Shown here: piece after piece, positions 34,301 to 49,300 of the stretch
How the letters are laid out: every line of letters starts with the position of its first letter
Numbering within the stretch: the stretch's first letter is position 1
Assembly: GCA_033239005.1 (NCBI GenBank)
Contig: BSQZ01000029.1
Location: 1,303,501 to 1,367,500, forward strand
Source: Lamellibrachia satsuma
Lineage: Eukaryota > Annelida > Polychaeta > Sabellida > Siboglinidae
DNA: 64,000 nucleotides
Direction of reading: 5' to 3'
Made by a program: the position numbers and the translations under genes
The notes under the pieces: generated by a model
Told to the model about the DNA's origin: nothing
Databases searched by the model: none
The model's input: only the letters and a program-made list of their open reading frames with translations

Positions 34301-37300
34301 AAATTGTTTGTTTTGTAGTGCTTCTGATATTTTGTCTACAATGGTCATCAGTGCCATGCTAGTGGAGTAATTTTTTCGAAAACCAAACTAATATTTGTAC
34401 AGAATGTTATACTTATTAATAAAATTTATCAGCCTGTTATACATTAATCTTTCCAATATTTTAGAGAAAGTTGGTAATATTGAAATTGGTCGGTAGTTAG
34501 AAAATATTTTTTTTCCTTAGATTTGTAGATAGGTATTACCTTAGCTATTTTTAACTAATCTGGGAATATTCCAGTGTTTATAGAGATATTATATAAATAT
34601 GTTAATGGTTTAATAAAGTTTTTATATGTTTTTTTAATTACTTTACTGGAAATATCATCCCATCCAGGACTAGATATTTTGAGAGAGTTTACTATTGCTG
34701 ATACCTCATTTTCAGTTACCGGTTCAAGATATATAGTTTTAGTATTTAGTATTGCTTTTCATGTATGACATAGGGTCTGTTTGGTTATGTGGAATGTTTT
34801 TTGCTAGGTTAGAGCCAACATTTATATAGAACTTATTAAAACAATCACTTATTTGTTTTGTGTCTGATGTTACTACTTTGTTGACGATGAATTTTGTCTG
34901 CGCTATACGTTCATGTTTCTTGTTTATTATTTCTTTTAAAAGGGACCAAGACTTTTTAAGGTTATGCTTATTTTCTTCAAAGAGAGTTGCGTAATGGTCA
35001 CGTTCAGATTTCCTTAGTAAGCCATTCAACTTACTTTTGTATACTTTATATTTAGTTTCGTTATATCTTGTGTTTTGTCTCCTATATTTAACATATAGTC
35101 TATTCTTCTCTTTTATTGAGTTTTTTAGCCCATTTGTTAGCCATGGTTTCCTGTTCTTGTAGTTAAGCTTGATTGTTTTTATGGGACAGCAGTCATTGTA
35201 TTCTCGCAGTAATGACTTATAAAATACTGAGTAGGCTGTTTGACAATTATTTGTGTATGTTATAATATCCCAGTCAAGATTTTGCATGTTATTATAAAAT
35301 GTATCTATGTTTGCCTGGAAAAGTTTCTGTTTGTTGTGTATTTAAGATTGTTGGTTAATTTGCAATTATTATCAATGAGAAATATTGGGAAGTGGTCAGA
35401 TATATCTGTATACATAATGCCCTGGAGCATGTTTTTATGATTATTTGCAAAAATGTTATCAATTAATGTTGCCGATTGATTAGTTACCCTTGTTGGTTTA
35501 TTTATTAATGGAATATAAGAATGTAAAAACATCAAGTTTAAAAAATTACATGTTGGTGCATGTACTTCATGGTTAAACAGATTAATGTTAAAGTCATAAT
35601 GTAACATAATTTGTTTTCATTGTTAAGAATATCAAGTATATTAGACATTTCATCAATACATTTGTTTATATCATTGTTTGGCGGTCTGTATATGACACCA
35701 ACTATAATATCTTTACCATATGAATTACTATCTTTATGAATCTCTATAAACTGACATTCTATGTAATCATTTAATTTAGTAATGTCTAATCTAGTGTGGT
35801 ATGCAATATTGTCTTTAATGTAGAGGGCAACACCACCACCAACTTTAGTATGCCTATAAATATGTTCTGCTTTATATCCTGGTAAATCACAACTGTTGAC
35901 ATTGTATTATTGACACCATGTTTCGCTAATACCAATAACCGAAAAATTATGATTTAGTACATGGAGATACTGATCTAATTCATGTAGATGTTTGGTAATA
36001 CTTCGAATATTAATGTGTAGTAAAGAAAACATTTTGTTCATTGTTGACAGTTGAGAACATTTGTTAATAAAAGTGTCTTCAACAAAGTAGTCGCAGTTAT
36101 TTTGTACGGCTGAGTAAACGTTATTAAAATATTGCAAATCCGGATCATTATTGTACATAGGCAAACTGTGGCTATTATTATTCAAATCAAAAAGGATTAA
36201 GTAGCTTATTAAGTAAATCACAAAATGATATATTCGTAACATCAAACCAATCATCAGAGATGGCATTGAGGAAATCATAGTGATTTTTGAAATGATTAAA
36301 TGGCAGAATAGACGAAATGCATTTAATGCAGTGCCAGTTGGTAATTAGCTTCACATCATTAATTTGCAAATAAGGTAAACATTTAGTATGATATACACCA
36401 GAACAAATGATACAGGTTAAGGAAGTATGCTTATTAACATACTTTTTACATATACAACACTGTTTTGACGTCATTAAAATATGCTTGACTAAACATGTAA
36501 ATTGAATTCATGTAAACACAGTGGAAAGAAAAAGAAAAACATTTGCAATTACAAGAACATAGCACTATATCATAGCACTTCATGTATTCATGTCACATGA
36601 CATCTGTTATTATTCTAAGTAACTGATTGTAATTAATTATAATATTAACTGTAATAAAAACTTTATCAAGGATGTAATCTTATTAATGTCCTGTAATGTC
36701 ATTGTAATCAAATTGTGCAGTTACTACAATCAAAGTAATTTGAGTCTATTAAATGCAAGATTTCTTATAGCAGCTGGTAATTCCATTACATTTAATAACA
36801 TTCTAAATATGTTGTTGCAAACATGTTGAATGCATATGAAATAATTAAGTATTTGCAGTGTGGCTGAAGTCTAGTTGGTTATGGTAGTAACAGGTCTGCC
36901 AGGGTGATGGTAGTAACAGATCTGCCAAGGTGATGGTAGTAACAGGTCTGCCAGGGTGATGGTAGTAACAGGTATGTCAGGATGATGGTAGTAACAGGTC
37001 TGCCAGGGTGATGGTAGTAACAGGTATGTCAGGATGATGGTAGTAACAGGTCTGCCAGGGTGATGGTAGTAACAGGTCTGCCAAAGTGATGGTAGTAACA
37101 GGTCTGCCAGGGTGATGGTAGTAACAGGTCTGCCAGGGTGATGGTAGTAACAGGTCTGCCAGGGTGATGGTAGTAACAGGTTTGTCAGGGGTTGGATTGT
37201 AAAGTGCTTTGAGCAGTCCCAAGGACTGGATACTGCACAATATAAGTTACCTGATGAATAGTTCAATGTTGTTGAAAGGAACTACTCTCACTAGTCTAAA

Positions 37301-40300
37301 TCATGGTCAATGTTGTTGCAGCTTGTGACAGAGTTCAGCGGAGAGGATCGCTTCATGACACGTATTGGAGTGGGTGGCCTGGTGAACATGGACAAGGTGC
37401 GCCAGGCACACATCATCCTCAATGACATCCACCTGTTTCACAAGCGGGCTGCAGCAATGATGCCACACATCCAGGGGAAGAGGGGAAATAGCCTGGATGG
37501 GGTGTCGTCACTGAAGAGGTAGGACCAAACCCAGCTCCTTTGTAACAAATCTTGGTTATCTGAATATAATTTATTTTGTACAGCATAATGCTGATGAACC
37601 ACTCCCTGATCAACCACCACCTTCATTTCCTGACGATGATTCTTTGACAAACTACATACACTCTATAAGTGGCCCCTCATCAATGACCACCCCTAAAAAA
37701 GTAAAATGCAACCAACGGTTAGGTCAGTTTGAATTTAATCCTGACAAATGACCAAATATTCAGCATATATGGTCACCTCTAATGAAATCCAATAGATGAC
37801 AGCATTTTAAATGCAAAATGGTGCAGAACTGCTAGCTGGATCTAAAAAAAATTATTTGGAGCTTGATCTAACCACTTTCATCAAGACAGCCCATCTTGTT
37901 AAAAGACTTCACTCCATCTTAGCACATTATTGAATTCTAACTATAGACAACATTCAGGATTGTGTGTGATGTATTACAACTGTTTGGTTTCAGTGACACC
38001 CAAGATCTCTCAGACACTGACAGCGACTACAGTCTCGACATATCTACCTACCAGCCAATACAGCCTGTTGGCAATGACCACCAGATCATGTTGATCCCAG
38101 CAAAACTTTCTTGGATGCACTATCATGACCTTCAGTGCATGCACCATGGCACTACCGCAGTGCGGTGTGACAGTCTTACTCCACAGCCTTTCAACTGTTA
38201 TCTGCTGTTGGAAAACGACAATGCCACATTGTCATGGTCTCACCCGAGTTGGAGTTCGCTCAACAAAGGTGGCAGCACTGGTCTGTCACCTGATTTTGAC
38301 TTCAAGGGTGTCGATGATCTCAAGCTGCCTCCGGGCATTTGTGCCAAATACCAAGAGGATAAGGCCTTTGTCGAGGGCCCAGATGAAGGTCATCTTGATG
38401 TTGATATAATTAAGGAGGTCATTGCTGGTGAAACATCTGCTGATCCTGACCCACTTGTGAATCTTGTGTCAATATCACGTCAACATGGACTTCCTCATCT
38501 TGTGCCTCAGCACAACTGTCTCACGATTGTCTTTGGACGCAGTCTCGCGGATAATCGCTTCCTTAAGTTCGTGCTGCCTGATAAGACGGCCAAGGTATGG
38601 TTCCGTGGTCTCCACAGACTCATCCAGGTGGCAACATTACAGCGGCGCAGAACAGACAGGCGCATTGATTGGTTGAAGAGGCAGTATCTGCAGCTGTACT
38701 TTGACTGTGGTCGTTGTCATGGTCCTACACCTGCTGAAGCCCTCAAGGTAGGAACTCTCCTGCTCTTTGTCCTTGCAGAAACAATCATGTAATACAGTGG
38801 ACTCTACCTAACAGAATCATGGATAACAGAATTAGCCGTTTAGTAGAATCAAATATGTTGGCTCAGACGGAATCATTCACCATTACCATTGTACTAAGAT
38901 GTGCCCCCTTAAGTGAATCAGCCACTTAACAGTGCTCTGGCTGGAGGTGATTCTGTTTACTAGCAGAGTACACTGTAGTAATTTAATTCTTTCTTGGCCA
39001 GTGTAATCTTTGTAATGACCATGTTCTGCCTTCAGAAGCCACACTGCTAACATCTCACTAAACCTGCACTGTTTGGTGTTGCTTAAACAGTCCACAAAGA
39101 AACTATAAGAGGCTATAAGAAAGAGGCTATAAGAAAAACTGCACACAAGTAAATAATGTGGAGATTAAAAGGAGACCAAATATATATATATTTTTTAATA
39201 TTGAATAGTTATGAAGATGTTGTTAGAACTAGAGGGCACAATGTAGCATCAGTCAATGAACACTGTAGAATGGATATGAAAAAATGCTTATTGTCACTGA
39301 GGACAATACATTAATTTAATACATTTTCAAATGATTAAATTTAGTAAGGTCACTTGATAAGCCAATATCTTCCTTGTCCATTTGCCACATGGAGTGTGTT
39401 ATTATATACAATGATCCTAAGTGCATGGATATGTGTTATTACCCGGTAAGTAATGATACTATTTGAAATACGTGTTAGCACCTAGAAAACAATGAAAATA
39501 CTTTTGAATACAGTGGACTCTCACTATAAGGAACATGTTGGCACTTGGTCAAGCTGTTCCATGTGTCCAATGCAGCCCAATGGCTACATTCATGGGTAGA
39601 TAAGACAATGCAGGCCAGAACTGGGATTTCAAACTTGTTCACTTAAAAATTTTGGTAATCTTGCATAAACAGGGCCCTTATTATTACGGCTTTGTGTTTC
39701 ACTCTTACCTCGCTTTATCTATCCAGAGACTCATTATATCATACTACATCTTTTTAGGTGCCCAAATGGCACATGATTGTCAAATATTGTGTTGTTGGGC
39801 AGTCTTAGCGATCGGAATTGCGATCACAACAGTGTTTGCCGTGTTTTCATTCGTTCTCAATACGGCTTGCAGAATGAGCAATAATTATACTACAATTGCA
39901 CCAGAATCGTGAAGGTGAGTAAACACACAAAGGGGTCATATCAGTATTATTAAAACAATGAAGTAATATGTAATTTGCTCTACGTGGCATGAAATGGAAA
40001 TATTGCAAAAAAAAATGTACATGAAACAAATTAAACAGGCATTTAAAAATAATATTTAATTACAAGTGCTTTAAAAAAAAGCACCATACGGCTACTTAAA
40101 TTGCTAGTTATAGTGATGCTTAATTGAGGCTATGTAATAAAAACAAATATCTACAATACCAACAAGACACCTATCATGCTTTCATCGATTTCAAGAAAGC
40201 TTTAGATAGAGTATGGCATTCAGCTCTCTGGGCAACCATAAAAAAGTACATCAGCTGTAACCTTATTCGTGTCATTGACAACTGTATACAAAGGCGAGCA

Positions 40301-43300
40301 GCACGGTTCTTCTCAACAGTTCCGTAGGGGAATGGTTCCACACCACAGTCGGTGTATGGCAAGGTTGTCCTCTTTCCCCAACACTCTTCAACATCTTCCT
40401 CGAACGCAACGATGCCATAGCAGGAGATGAACAAGAACTGGCCAACATAGTGAAATGCCTGGACAAATCCTCTTCAGACTATGGGATGGAAATTAATGCA
40501 GAGAAAATGAAGCTCATGACTAACAACTCAAATGGCATACAAGAACAGATACTCGTCAATGGGAAAGAACTAGAAACTGTCGCTAACTTCAAATATCTCG
40601 GTGCAATGCTATCAGATAAAGGATCAAAATCAGAAATCCTTTCGAGAATTGCACAAACCTCAGCTGCAATGGCAAGACTAAAACCAATGTGAAAAAACAG
40701 TGGCATCACCCTGAAAAACAAAATAAGACTGATGCGTTAACTTGTCATATCGATCTTACTATACACTTGCGAGACATGGACCCTAACGGCAGAATTAAAA
40801 AGAAGAATACAAGCTTTGGAGATGAGAAGTTAGAGAAACATCTTGCGCATCTCGTACACAGAACATATTACCAACGAAGAAGTCAGAAAGATAATCGGAC
40901 AACATGAAGACATCCTGACCACAGTCAGAAGACGCAAACGAAGATGGTATGGACACGTCACAAGATCTACTGGCCTGGCAAAAACCATCCTGCAAGGCAC
41001 AGCGAGTGGAAAAGGTGGAAACAGATTTGTATGATTATCATCAGAGGTGCCCCAGTGACCACAGACGGTTACGGGATAGGCCAGTGTCAATAAAAACTGA
41101 CAATGTGATAACCATAATATTTATATACATCATTCATATCTAAAAATATATGTACATATATATATATCCATACACCAGATAAGCAGAATAACAATTATGA
41201 ATTACCCCCGTATGTATCTTGTTAGATTTACCTATATAAATAATATTTAAATCAAAGTCATATGTAGCATATATAATTATATATAGCCAAAAGTAAACTA
41301 TATATGCAATTACTGGTAAAAACCGTTAATGTGTTTACAAGTTAAAATGTTTCTTCACATTCTGGAGAATGACCATGACACCTACTGGATTAGCTATGTC
41401 CACTGCTTGGCTGTCTCGAACACTTAAGATCGATTATGCACTGATGATTTTTAACAATAAAAAATCCACTTCTAAATATCTTATTATTTTCTAATTATTT
41501 TAAATATTATTTTAAAAGTGTCTGGTGCTGCTCTACAAATAATGTGTTTCATGTGAAAAAAATTTTGGAATATTTCCATTATCTATTTCGTGCCACACAG
41601 AGCAAATGAAATATTACTTCGTTGTTTTTAATAAATATTGATATGACCCCTTTGTGTGTTGACTCGCCTTCATGATTCAGATACAATTGTAGTATAATTA
41701 GTGCTCGTTCTGTATACGCGCCATATTGAGAATGAACGAAAACACGACAAACGCTGCTGTTCGTAGCAATTCCGATCGGTAAAACTGCAAACACAATATT
41801 TGACAATCTTTTGTGCCATTTGGGCAGCTAAAGTGATGTGGTATGATATAATGAACGGCTTGGAATAGATAAAGTGAGGTAAGAGTGAAACACAAAGCCG
41901 TACTAATAAGGGCCCTGTTTATGATGATGTAGTATGATATAATGAACGGCTTGGAATAGATAAAGTGAGGTAAGAGTGAAACACAAAGCCGTACTAATAA
42001 GGGCCCTGTTTATGATGATGTAGTATGATATAATGAACGGCTTGGAATAGATAAAGTGAGGTAAGAGTGAAACACAAAGCCGTACTAATAAGGGCCCTGT
42101 TTATGATGATGTAGTATGATATAATGAACGGCTTGGAATAGATAAAGCGAGGTAAGAGTGAAACACAAAGCCGTACTAATAAGGGCCCTGTTTATGATGA
42201 TGTAGTATGATATAATGAACGGCTTGGAATAGATAAAGCGAGGTAAGAGTGAAACACAAAGCCGTACTAATAAGGGCCCTGTTTATGATGATGTAGTATG
42301 ATATAATGAACGGCTTGGAATAGATAAAGTGAGGTAAGAGTGAAACACAAAGCCGTACTAATAAGGGCCCTGTTTATGATGATGTAGTATGATATAATGA
42401 ACGGCTTGGAATAGATAAAGTGAGGTAAGAGTGAAACACAAAGCCGTACTAATAAGGGCCCTGTTTATGATGATGTAGTATGATATAATGAACGGCTTGG
42501 AATAGATAAAGTGAGGTAAGAGTGAAACACAAAGCCGTACTAATAAGGGCCCTGTTTATGATGATGTAGTATGATATAATGAACGGCTTGGAATAGATAA
42601 AGTGAGGTAAGAGTGAAACACAAAGCCGTACTAATAAGGGCCCTGTTTATGATGATGTAGTATGATATAATGAACGGCTTGGAATAGATAAAGCGAGGTA
42701 AGAGTGAAACACAAAGCCGTACTAATAAGGGCCCTGTTTATGATGATGTAGTATGATATAATGAACGGCTTGGAATAGATAAAGTGAGGTAAGAGTGAAA
42801 CACAAAGCCGTACTAATAAGGGCCCTGTTTATGATGATGTAGTATGATATAATGAACGGCTTGGAATAGATAAAGTGAGGTAAGAGTGAAACACAAAGCC
42901 GTACTAATAAGGGCCCTGTTTATGATGATGTAGTATGATATAATGAACGGCTTGGAATAGATAAAGCGAGGTAAGAGTGAAACACAAAGCCGTACTAATA
43001 AGGGCCCTGTTTATGATGATGTAGTATGATATAATGAACGGCTTGGAATAGATAAAGTGAGGTAAGAGTGAAACACAAAGCCGTACTAATAAGGGCCCTG
43101 TTTATGATGATGTAGTATGATATAATGAACGGCTTGGAATAGATAAAGTGAGGTAAGAGTGAAACACAAAGCTGTACTAATAAGGGCCCTGTTTATGCAA
43201 GATTACCAAAATTTCAGCGCATGTTCCTTACATTGGGAGTCCTTATGGCGAGAGGCCACTGCATGTGTCATCACCTGTATGTGTCACCACCTGTACATGT

Positions 43301-46300
43301 GCCCTTATCTGTGCATGTATCATAACTTGTTTGTGTCATCACCTGTACACGTGTCCTCACCTGTATGTGTCATCACCTGTACATGTGTCATCACCTGTAT
43401 GTGTCATCACATGTATGTGTCATCAACTGTACATGTGCCCTTACCTGTACATGTGCCATCACCTGTATGTGTCATCACCTGTACATGTGTCCTCACCTGT
43501 ATGTGTCATTACCTAGTAGGTGATGATGATAGGGGCCTGACATGGAGACCATTGAACACCAAATGAGCCATACATAGATAGTAAGAACTAGTTGTGTAGC
43601 TGTAAATGCAAGTAGTAAACTTGTATATGTGAGTGCACCAACTACCACTCATTGCAGGAGTGAAGATGCACTAGCTAGCACTGCTATCACACTGCTACCA
43701 GCTGTGCTACAGATGCACTAGCTAGCACTGCTATCACACTGCTACCAGCTGTGCTACAGATGCACTAGCTAGCACTGCTATCACACTGCTACCAGCTGTG
43801 CTACAGATGCACTAGCTAGCACTGCTATCACACTGCTACCAGCTGTGCTACAGATGCACTAGCTAGCACTGCTATCACACTGCTACCAGCTGTGCTACAG
43901 ATGCACTAGTTAGCACTGCTATCACACTGCTACGAGCTGTGCTACAGATGCACTAGCTAGCACTGCTATCATACTGCTACCAGCTGTGCTACAGATGCAC
44001 TAGCTAGCACTGCTATCACACTGCTACCAGCTGTGCTACAGATGCACTAGCTAGCACTGCTATCACACTGCTACCAGCTGTGCTACAGATGCACTAGCTA
44101 AGACTGCTACTAACCCTTGCAGGTGTTTGGAGGGCGGATATGGGTGGAGGGCAGTGCTAGTCCAGCAAGAAAGTACCAGTATGCAAACACTGGTAGGAAT
44201 GCTACGGTTAAACCCATCAAGGCGGTACGTTTCTTTTAGCTCAAACATTTTATATTTATTAATTTTAGCAATTCAGTGTTATAGTTGCACTTGTGCTGCA
44301 ATGTTATAATTTAAGTATATTTGAGATTGGTGTCTCGGTTGCTACTATACCTAGTTTTTCCAATCTGTAGGCAGTTTTACATTTCCTCAATAAAAAATGT
44401 GTGTTTTTTCCACATATCTTCAGTGTTGTTTGATACTTGACAAAACAGCTCTGAAGGTATCCATTGACATGCATCAATGAACTGTCTGCAATGTTTATAA
44501 TAGGATTGTGGTTTTTCTGTATGCTTTTTACATGTAGTATGCCACAATATATGTTCTGTTAAATAATATCTGTGATGTCGTTAGTTAGTTGTGAATAGTG
44601 GTCTGAACCCATTAGTACAACAAATAGTGATGACGTACATAGTTTTGATCTCCTGCATTCCCAGCCTTTGTGCCAGCATGGTCATATGTAAGAGCTGTGT
44701 AAAAATTCACAATTAAAGAATTGTTATCACCAACCGGTGACTTTCAAATTCATTATAATATCCAAAACCATTGGAGTTGCCATATTGATTTAAAATAAGA
44801 CACCGTGTAAGTCTGTTGGGGCAAGGTGTGTCAGTAGAATACCAGGTAGCATTACAAGCTTGACCACATATTACAATGAGTCAATAATAAGCTTCAATGC
44901 TTTTACAGTTTTTGTTCTGTGAAACCATTTATTGTTGTAGTAGAATTATTCGTATGGCTTATGTTGCTCTGAGTTATTGATGCACCACCTGGCAGGTGAA
45001 TAACTAGCGCACCTGATATGGTTGTGAAGTTACTCTCCATATGAAAGTCTTGGTAGATGGCATTAGATGTGTTTTTACGTTGTGTCATCCGTCACTGACT
45101 ATACTATTTTTTCTCCTCAGAGCTTTGAGGAACCAAAGCTGCAGCCCCAGCTGAGGTCACCTACAGACAAGATGCCTGGGGAAACCATCAAGGCAATGTT
45201 CCCTGGGCCTGATATGATACACCCCTTGGTGTTTCCTATGATGCTGCCTCAATGCACAAAGACCCCCACCCGAAACAACTCCATCATGCAGCCAACACAT
45301 CTTGACTTGATTGACTTTGTGAACCTCTTCCGATCGTTCAGCATCTGTTCACGCAAAGACCTCAAGGACCTGTTTGAACAGTTTGCGACGACAACACCAC
45401 ACCTAGAACGCAGGATGCCGCGAGAACTGCTGAACGAACAGCCACCCAGCAGAGACACTGGTGAGCAAAATGTACTTTTATTTAATATCTGGAATGTGGC
45501 TCACAAAAGAATTATCAAACTACAAAATACTTATAGAGTAATGTAAAATAAACTCAGTTACAAAAAGTAAATGCTAATTTTTTTTAAACTAACACATGAA
45601 ATGTTATTGTAAATTTATACACAAGAAATTACCAGCATACATACACCATTTAACATTGAGTCCAAAGTGCAGCATTTATTATTAAAATAAAATTAATCAA
45701 ATACACTTTTGTTTTTTAACACATACATTCCTTATTACTTACACAAATATATTATTAAGTATGTCATACATATTCCTTAGTTACTAGAGATTTAAGCTAA
45801 ACCAGTGTGAGTACTGCTATTGCACCAAAATCCCTGGAAACCCACATCTCGTGTGTACTGGTTTGGTTTAAATATGTAGTCACTAAGCAAAATGTGCAAT
45901 AAAATAATAATATAAGCAATATATCTGCATAAATTGTAAGTATTAAAAAACTACAGTGTATTTTATGAATTTAGTTAAATTTAATTAATGTTGCAAAAAT
46001 TATGAAAAAATCCAAGGTTAAATATCATTTAGCTGTGTTAACTTAAATTCTTCCATGGTACTTTTTTCATTCGTCTTCAGTTACATGTTGCTGGTTGATT
46101 CATATATTATTGAATCAATTTTAAACTGTCCACTCTTACATATCGTGCTCTATCTACACAACATCCACCGTACTTGGCTAGTCTCCTGCATCTTTCAGAT
46201 ATCGCTACTATTCCCTAGGCAGCTCAGATCATCCATTTCACAACAACTTATTGTTCCTAAAACTAAACTAAACTTAAGCAAAAACTTAAGACATATTTAT

Positions 46301-49300
46301 TCCAAATTGTATTTCCACCATAAATCTTTGGTTGTCCCTCTTTCTGATAATGGCTTTTGCTTGTTCCTGTTCACGATTATGCTTAATGATTCTGTTTTGT
46401 TGCATCTCCGAGCTCTATCCCCAAGCCTCCACACATTCCACCGTATCTATCCTCATGTCACAATTCATTCCACTGCGTCTATCTCCATGCCACCACACAT
46501 TCCACTATGTCTATCCCCATGCCGCCACACATTCCACTGTGTCTGTCCTCATGCCACCACACATTCCATTGTGTCTATCCCCATGCCACCACACATTCCA
46601 CTGTGTCTATCCCCAAGCCACCACACATTCCACTATGTCTATCCCCAAGCCACCACACATTCCATTGTGTCTATCCCCAAGCCACCACACATTCCACTAT
46701 GTCTATCTACATGCCACCACACATTCCACTGTGTCTATCCTCATGCCGCCACACATTCCACTGTGTCTGTCCTCATGCCACCACACATTCCACTGTGTCT
46801 ATCCCCATGCCACCACACATTCCATTGTGTCTATCCCCATGCCACCACACATTCCACTGTGTCTATCCCCAAGCCACCACACATTCCACTATGTCTATCC
46901 CCAAGCCACCACACATTCCATTGTGTCTATCCCCAAGCCACCACACATTCCACTATGTCTATCTACATGCCACCACACATTCCACTGTGTCTATCCCCAT
47001 GTCGCCACACATTCCACTGTGTTTGTCATCATGCCACCACACATTCCACTGTGTCTATCCCCATGCCACCACACATTCCACTGTGTCTATCCCCATGTCG
47101 CCACACATTCCACTGTGTCTGTCCTCATGCCACCACACATTCCAATGTGTCTATCCCCATGCCACCACACATTCCACTGTGTCTGTCCTCATGCCACCAC
47201 ACATTCCACTGTGTCTATCTGCATGCCCCCACATATTCCACTGTGTCTGTCCTCATGCCACCACAAATTCCACTGTGTCTATCCCCATGTTGCCACACAC
47301 CTCAGTGTCACGAGGACAACATCTTGTAATGCAATAGAAGCAAACTCAATATTTGGAAGTTATCAATTAATAAAAGCAAATTTTAAATTAAATCAATTTA
47401 CAATTAAGTTTAAATTAAATCAATTTACAACTAAGTTAATAGTGAATATTCTATAATGATTTTTATAAGTATTAAAAAAAAATACCTTCTGGTAACTTGC
47501 ATTATTACACAATGTCTGTGTTATGTTCTGAGTAGTGGAACTAAGTAATGGAACTTCTATTATGTAGCATTTTTAATCATAATCAATGAAATGTTGCATT
47601 ACGACACATTTGGCTGCCTTTCAAACTAGCCCCCCAGGCTACACCTTTCAAGTTGAAGTTCTTATGTACAGTTACCTCTTCAGGCTAACCCATGCATCAG
47701 TGATGGTAACAAAGATCTCAATTATGTTTGGCCAATTTTCTACAGGGTGACTTCAGTTGTTGCAGGAGTAATATGATATAACCCCTCTGGTTGATATACA
47801 CCAGCAGTACAAAGGCATTTCAGTAAAATTTTTATCTCTTACAAATTAAGAGAAACATTGTATAACAAGGAAGTGATATTGTAAGCAAGTTGTAGCAGTA
47901 TTTACCACTATAAAGTATGTAGTCATGTCATATATAGCATAAACATTCTGTAACAACCTTAGATATGGTAAACATGCTTTAGATAGGGTAAACATTCTGT
48001 AACAACCTTAGATAGGCTAAACATGCTGTAACAGCCTTAGATAGCGTAAACATTATGTAACAACCTTAGATAGGGTAAACATGCTGTAACAACCTTAGAT
48101 AGGCTAAACATACTGTAACAGCCTTAGATAGGGTAAACATGCTGTAACAGCCTTGGATAGGGTAAACATGCTGTAACAGCCTTGGATAGGGTAAACATGC
48201 TGTAACAGCCTTAGTGTGGCAACTGTTGCAGAGTTTAGAATGCCAGACTCTCAGTTGAGAGGATCAGGGTTCAAGTCCTCTTGCTCCTGTGTTGCTTCAG
48301 TTAACTCAGCTGTAGAATATGAGGTAGAACAGGAATGAATAATCTTTGCACAGAAGTTGCAACATGGCTGAATGCTTCCCAGAGAAGTTGAGATGGCGTT
48401 GGAATGAACAAGTCTGCCAAGGGGTGAAGTGTAAAGCACTTTGAGCAGTCCTAATGACTAGATACTGTGCTATATACAACTATATATAACAACTTACCTT
48501 TGACTTTATTTAGATATTTATTTAGATATCACTAGTCACATAATTATAAATGCCAGTGCGTGTGTTTGAATGTGTGTGCTTGTGCATATGTGTGTGTATA
48601 TATATGGGTAGCTACATACAGATTTTAGTGCAGTGATGTAGTGTTCTCTTATAATGACATAAGAAGCACTGTTGATATCGATTGATATTTATTAACACAA
48701 CAACTTAGAAATATATCTCGCATGGCAGCTGGAAGCACTCCCTGGTTACCTTCAACCTAGGTCAGTCTAGACTTAGTTACATAGGGCTGGCTATACACCA
48801 CAGTCAATATAGACTTAGTTACATAGGGCTGGCTATACACCACAGTCAATATAGACTTAGTTACATAGGGCTGGCTATACACCACAGTCAATATAGACTT
48901 ACGTAGGCTGTACACTACATCTCTCCTTGCTTCAACTCAACAGCCGTCCATTCTGAAATAAAATTATTCATAAAATACTGAAATGTTCTTCTTTTTGATA
49001 CAAATCAAAGTCACTGTAATGTTTGTTGTAAAACATATGTTCTTCAGAACAGGTAAGTAATTACTAGTGTCACTTTAACTACACTATTCTAACAGTCTGC
49101 TGGACGCTTCTTCTGGTGTACTGGCTTCTGACAACACGTATCTTCGTTCACTGAAAGTTCCTCTTGGTAACATTTCACAAATGTCATGTTACGCTTAAAC
49201 TGAACACCGTCCTTGCTCTTCAATATCACCTCTCTTCAATATCACCTCTCCTCCCTTCTTCTTGAGCACTTTGTAGATGTTTGGCTTATAGTTGGTTGAC

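Larger units (their letters stand above)
39511..43261. mobile_element. Long inverted-repeat DNA transposon, 3.75 kb, no transposase seen
   Basis: The left end is CAGTGGACTCTCACTATAAG GA; the right end on the other strand is CAGTGGCCTCTCGCCATAAG GA. The left flank is TA and the right flank is CA (probably a decayed TA). Inside, AAATTTTGGTAATCTTGCAT starts long inverted arms: about 39647-40080 on the left and 43214 back to about 41520 on the right. The right arm is longer because one 91-bp piece is repeated 15 times. Between the arms lies a dead LINE RT fragment. TIR type and TA target fit the Tc1/mariner/pogo group. No transposase frame could be recognised. Confidence 0.78.

Noticed and set aside
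39647..43214. Transposon ending at AAATTTTGGTAATC rather than at CAGTGG
   Set aside because: No target duplication fits these inner ends, whereas the outer CAGTGG tips are inverted and have TA on the left, so the outer ends are preferred.
46055..47456. Plus-strand ORFs of 424, 374 and 276 codons
   Set aside because: All three frames of the same 32-bp array are open at once, which shows the absence of stops in the unit and not coding constraint.
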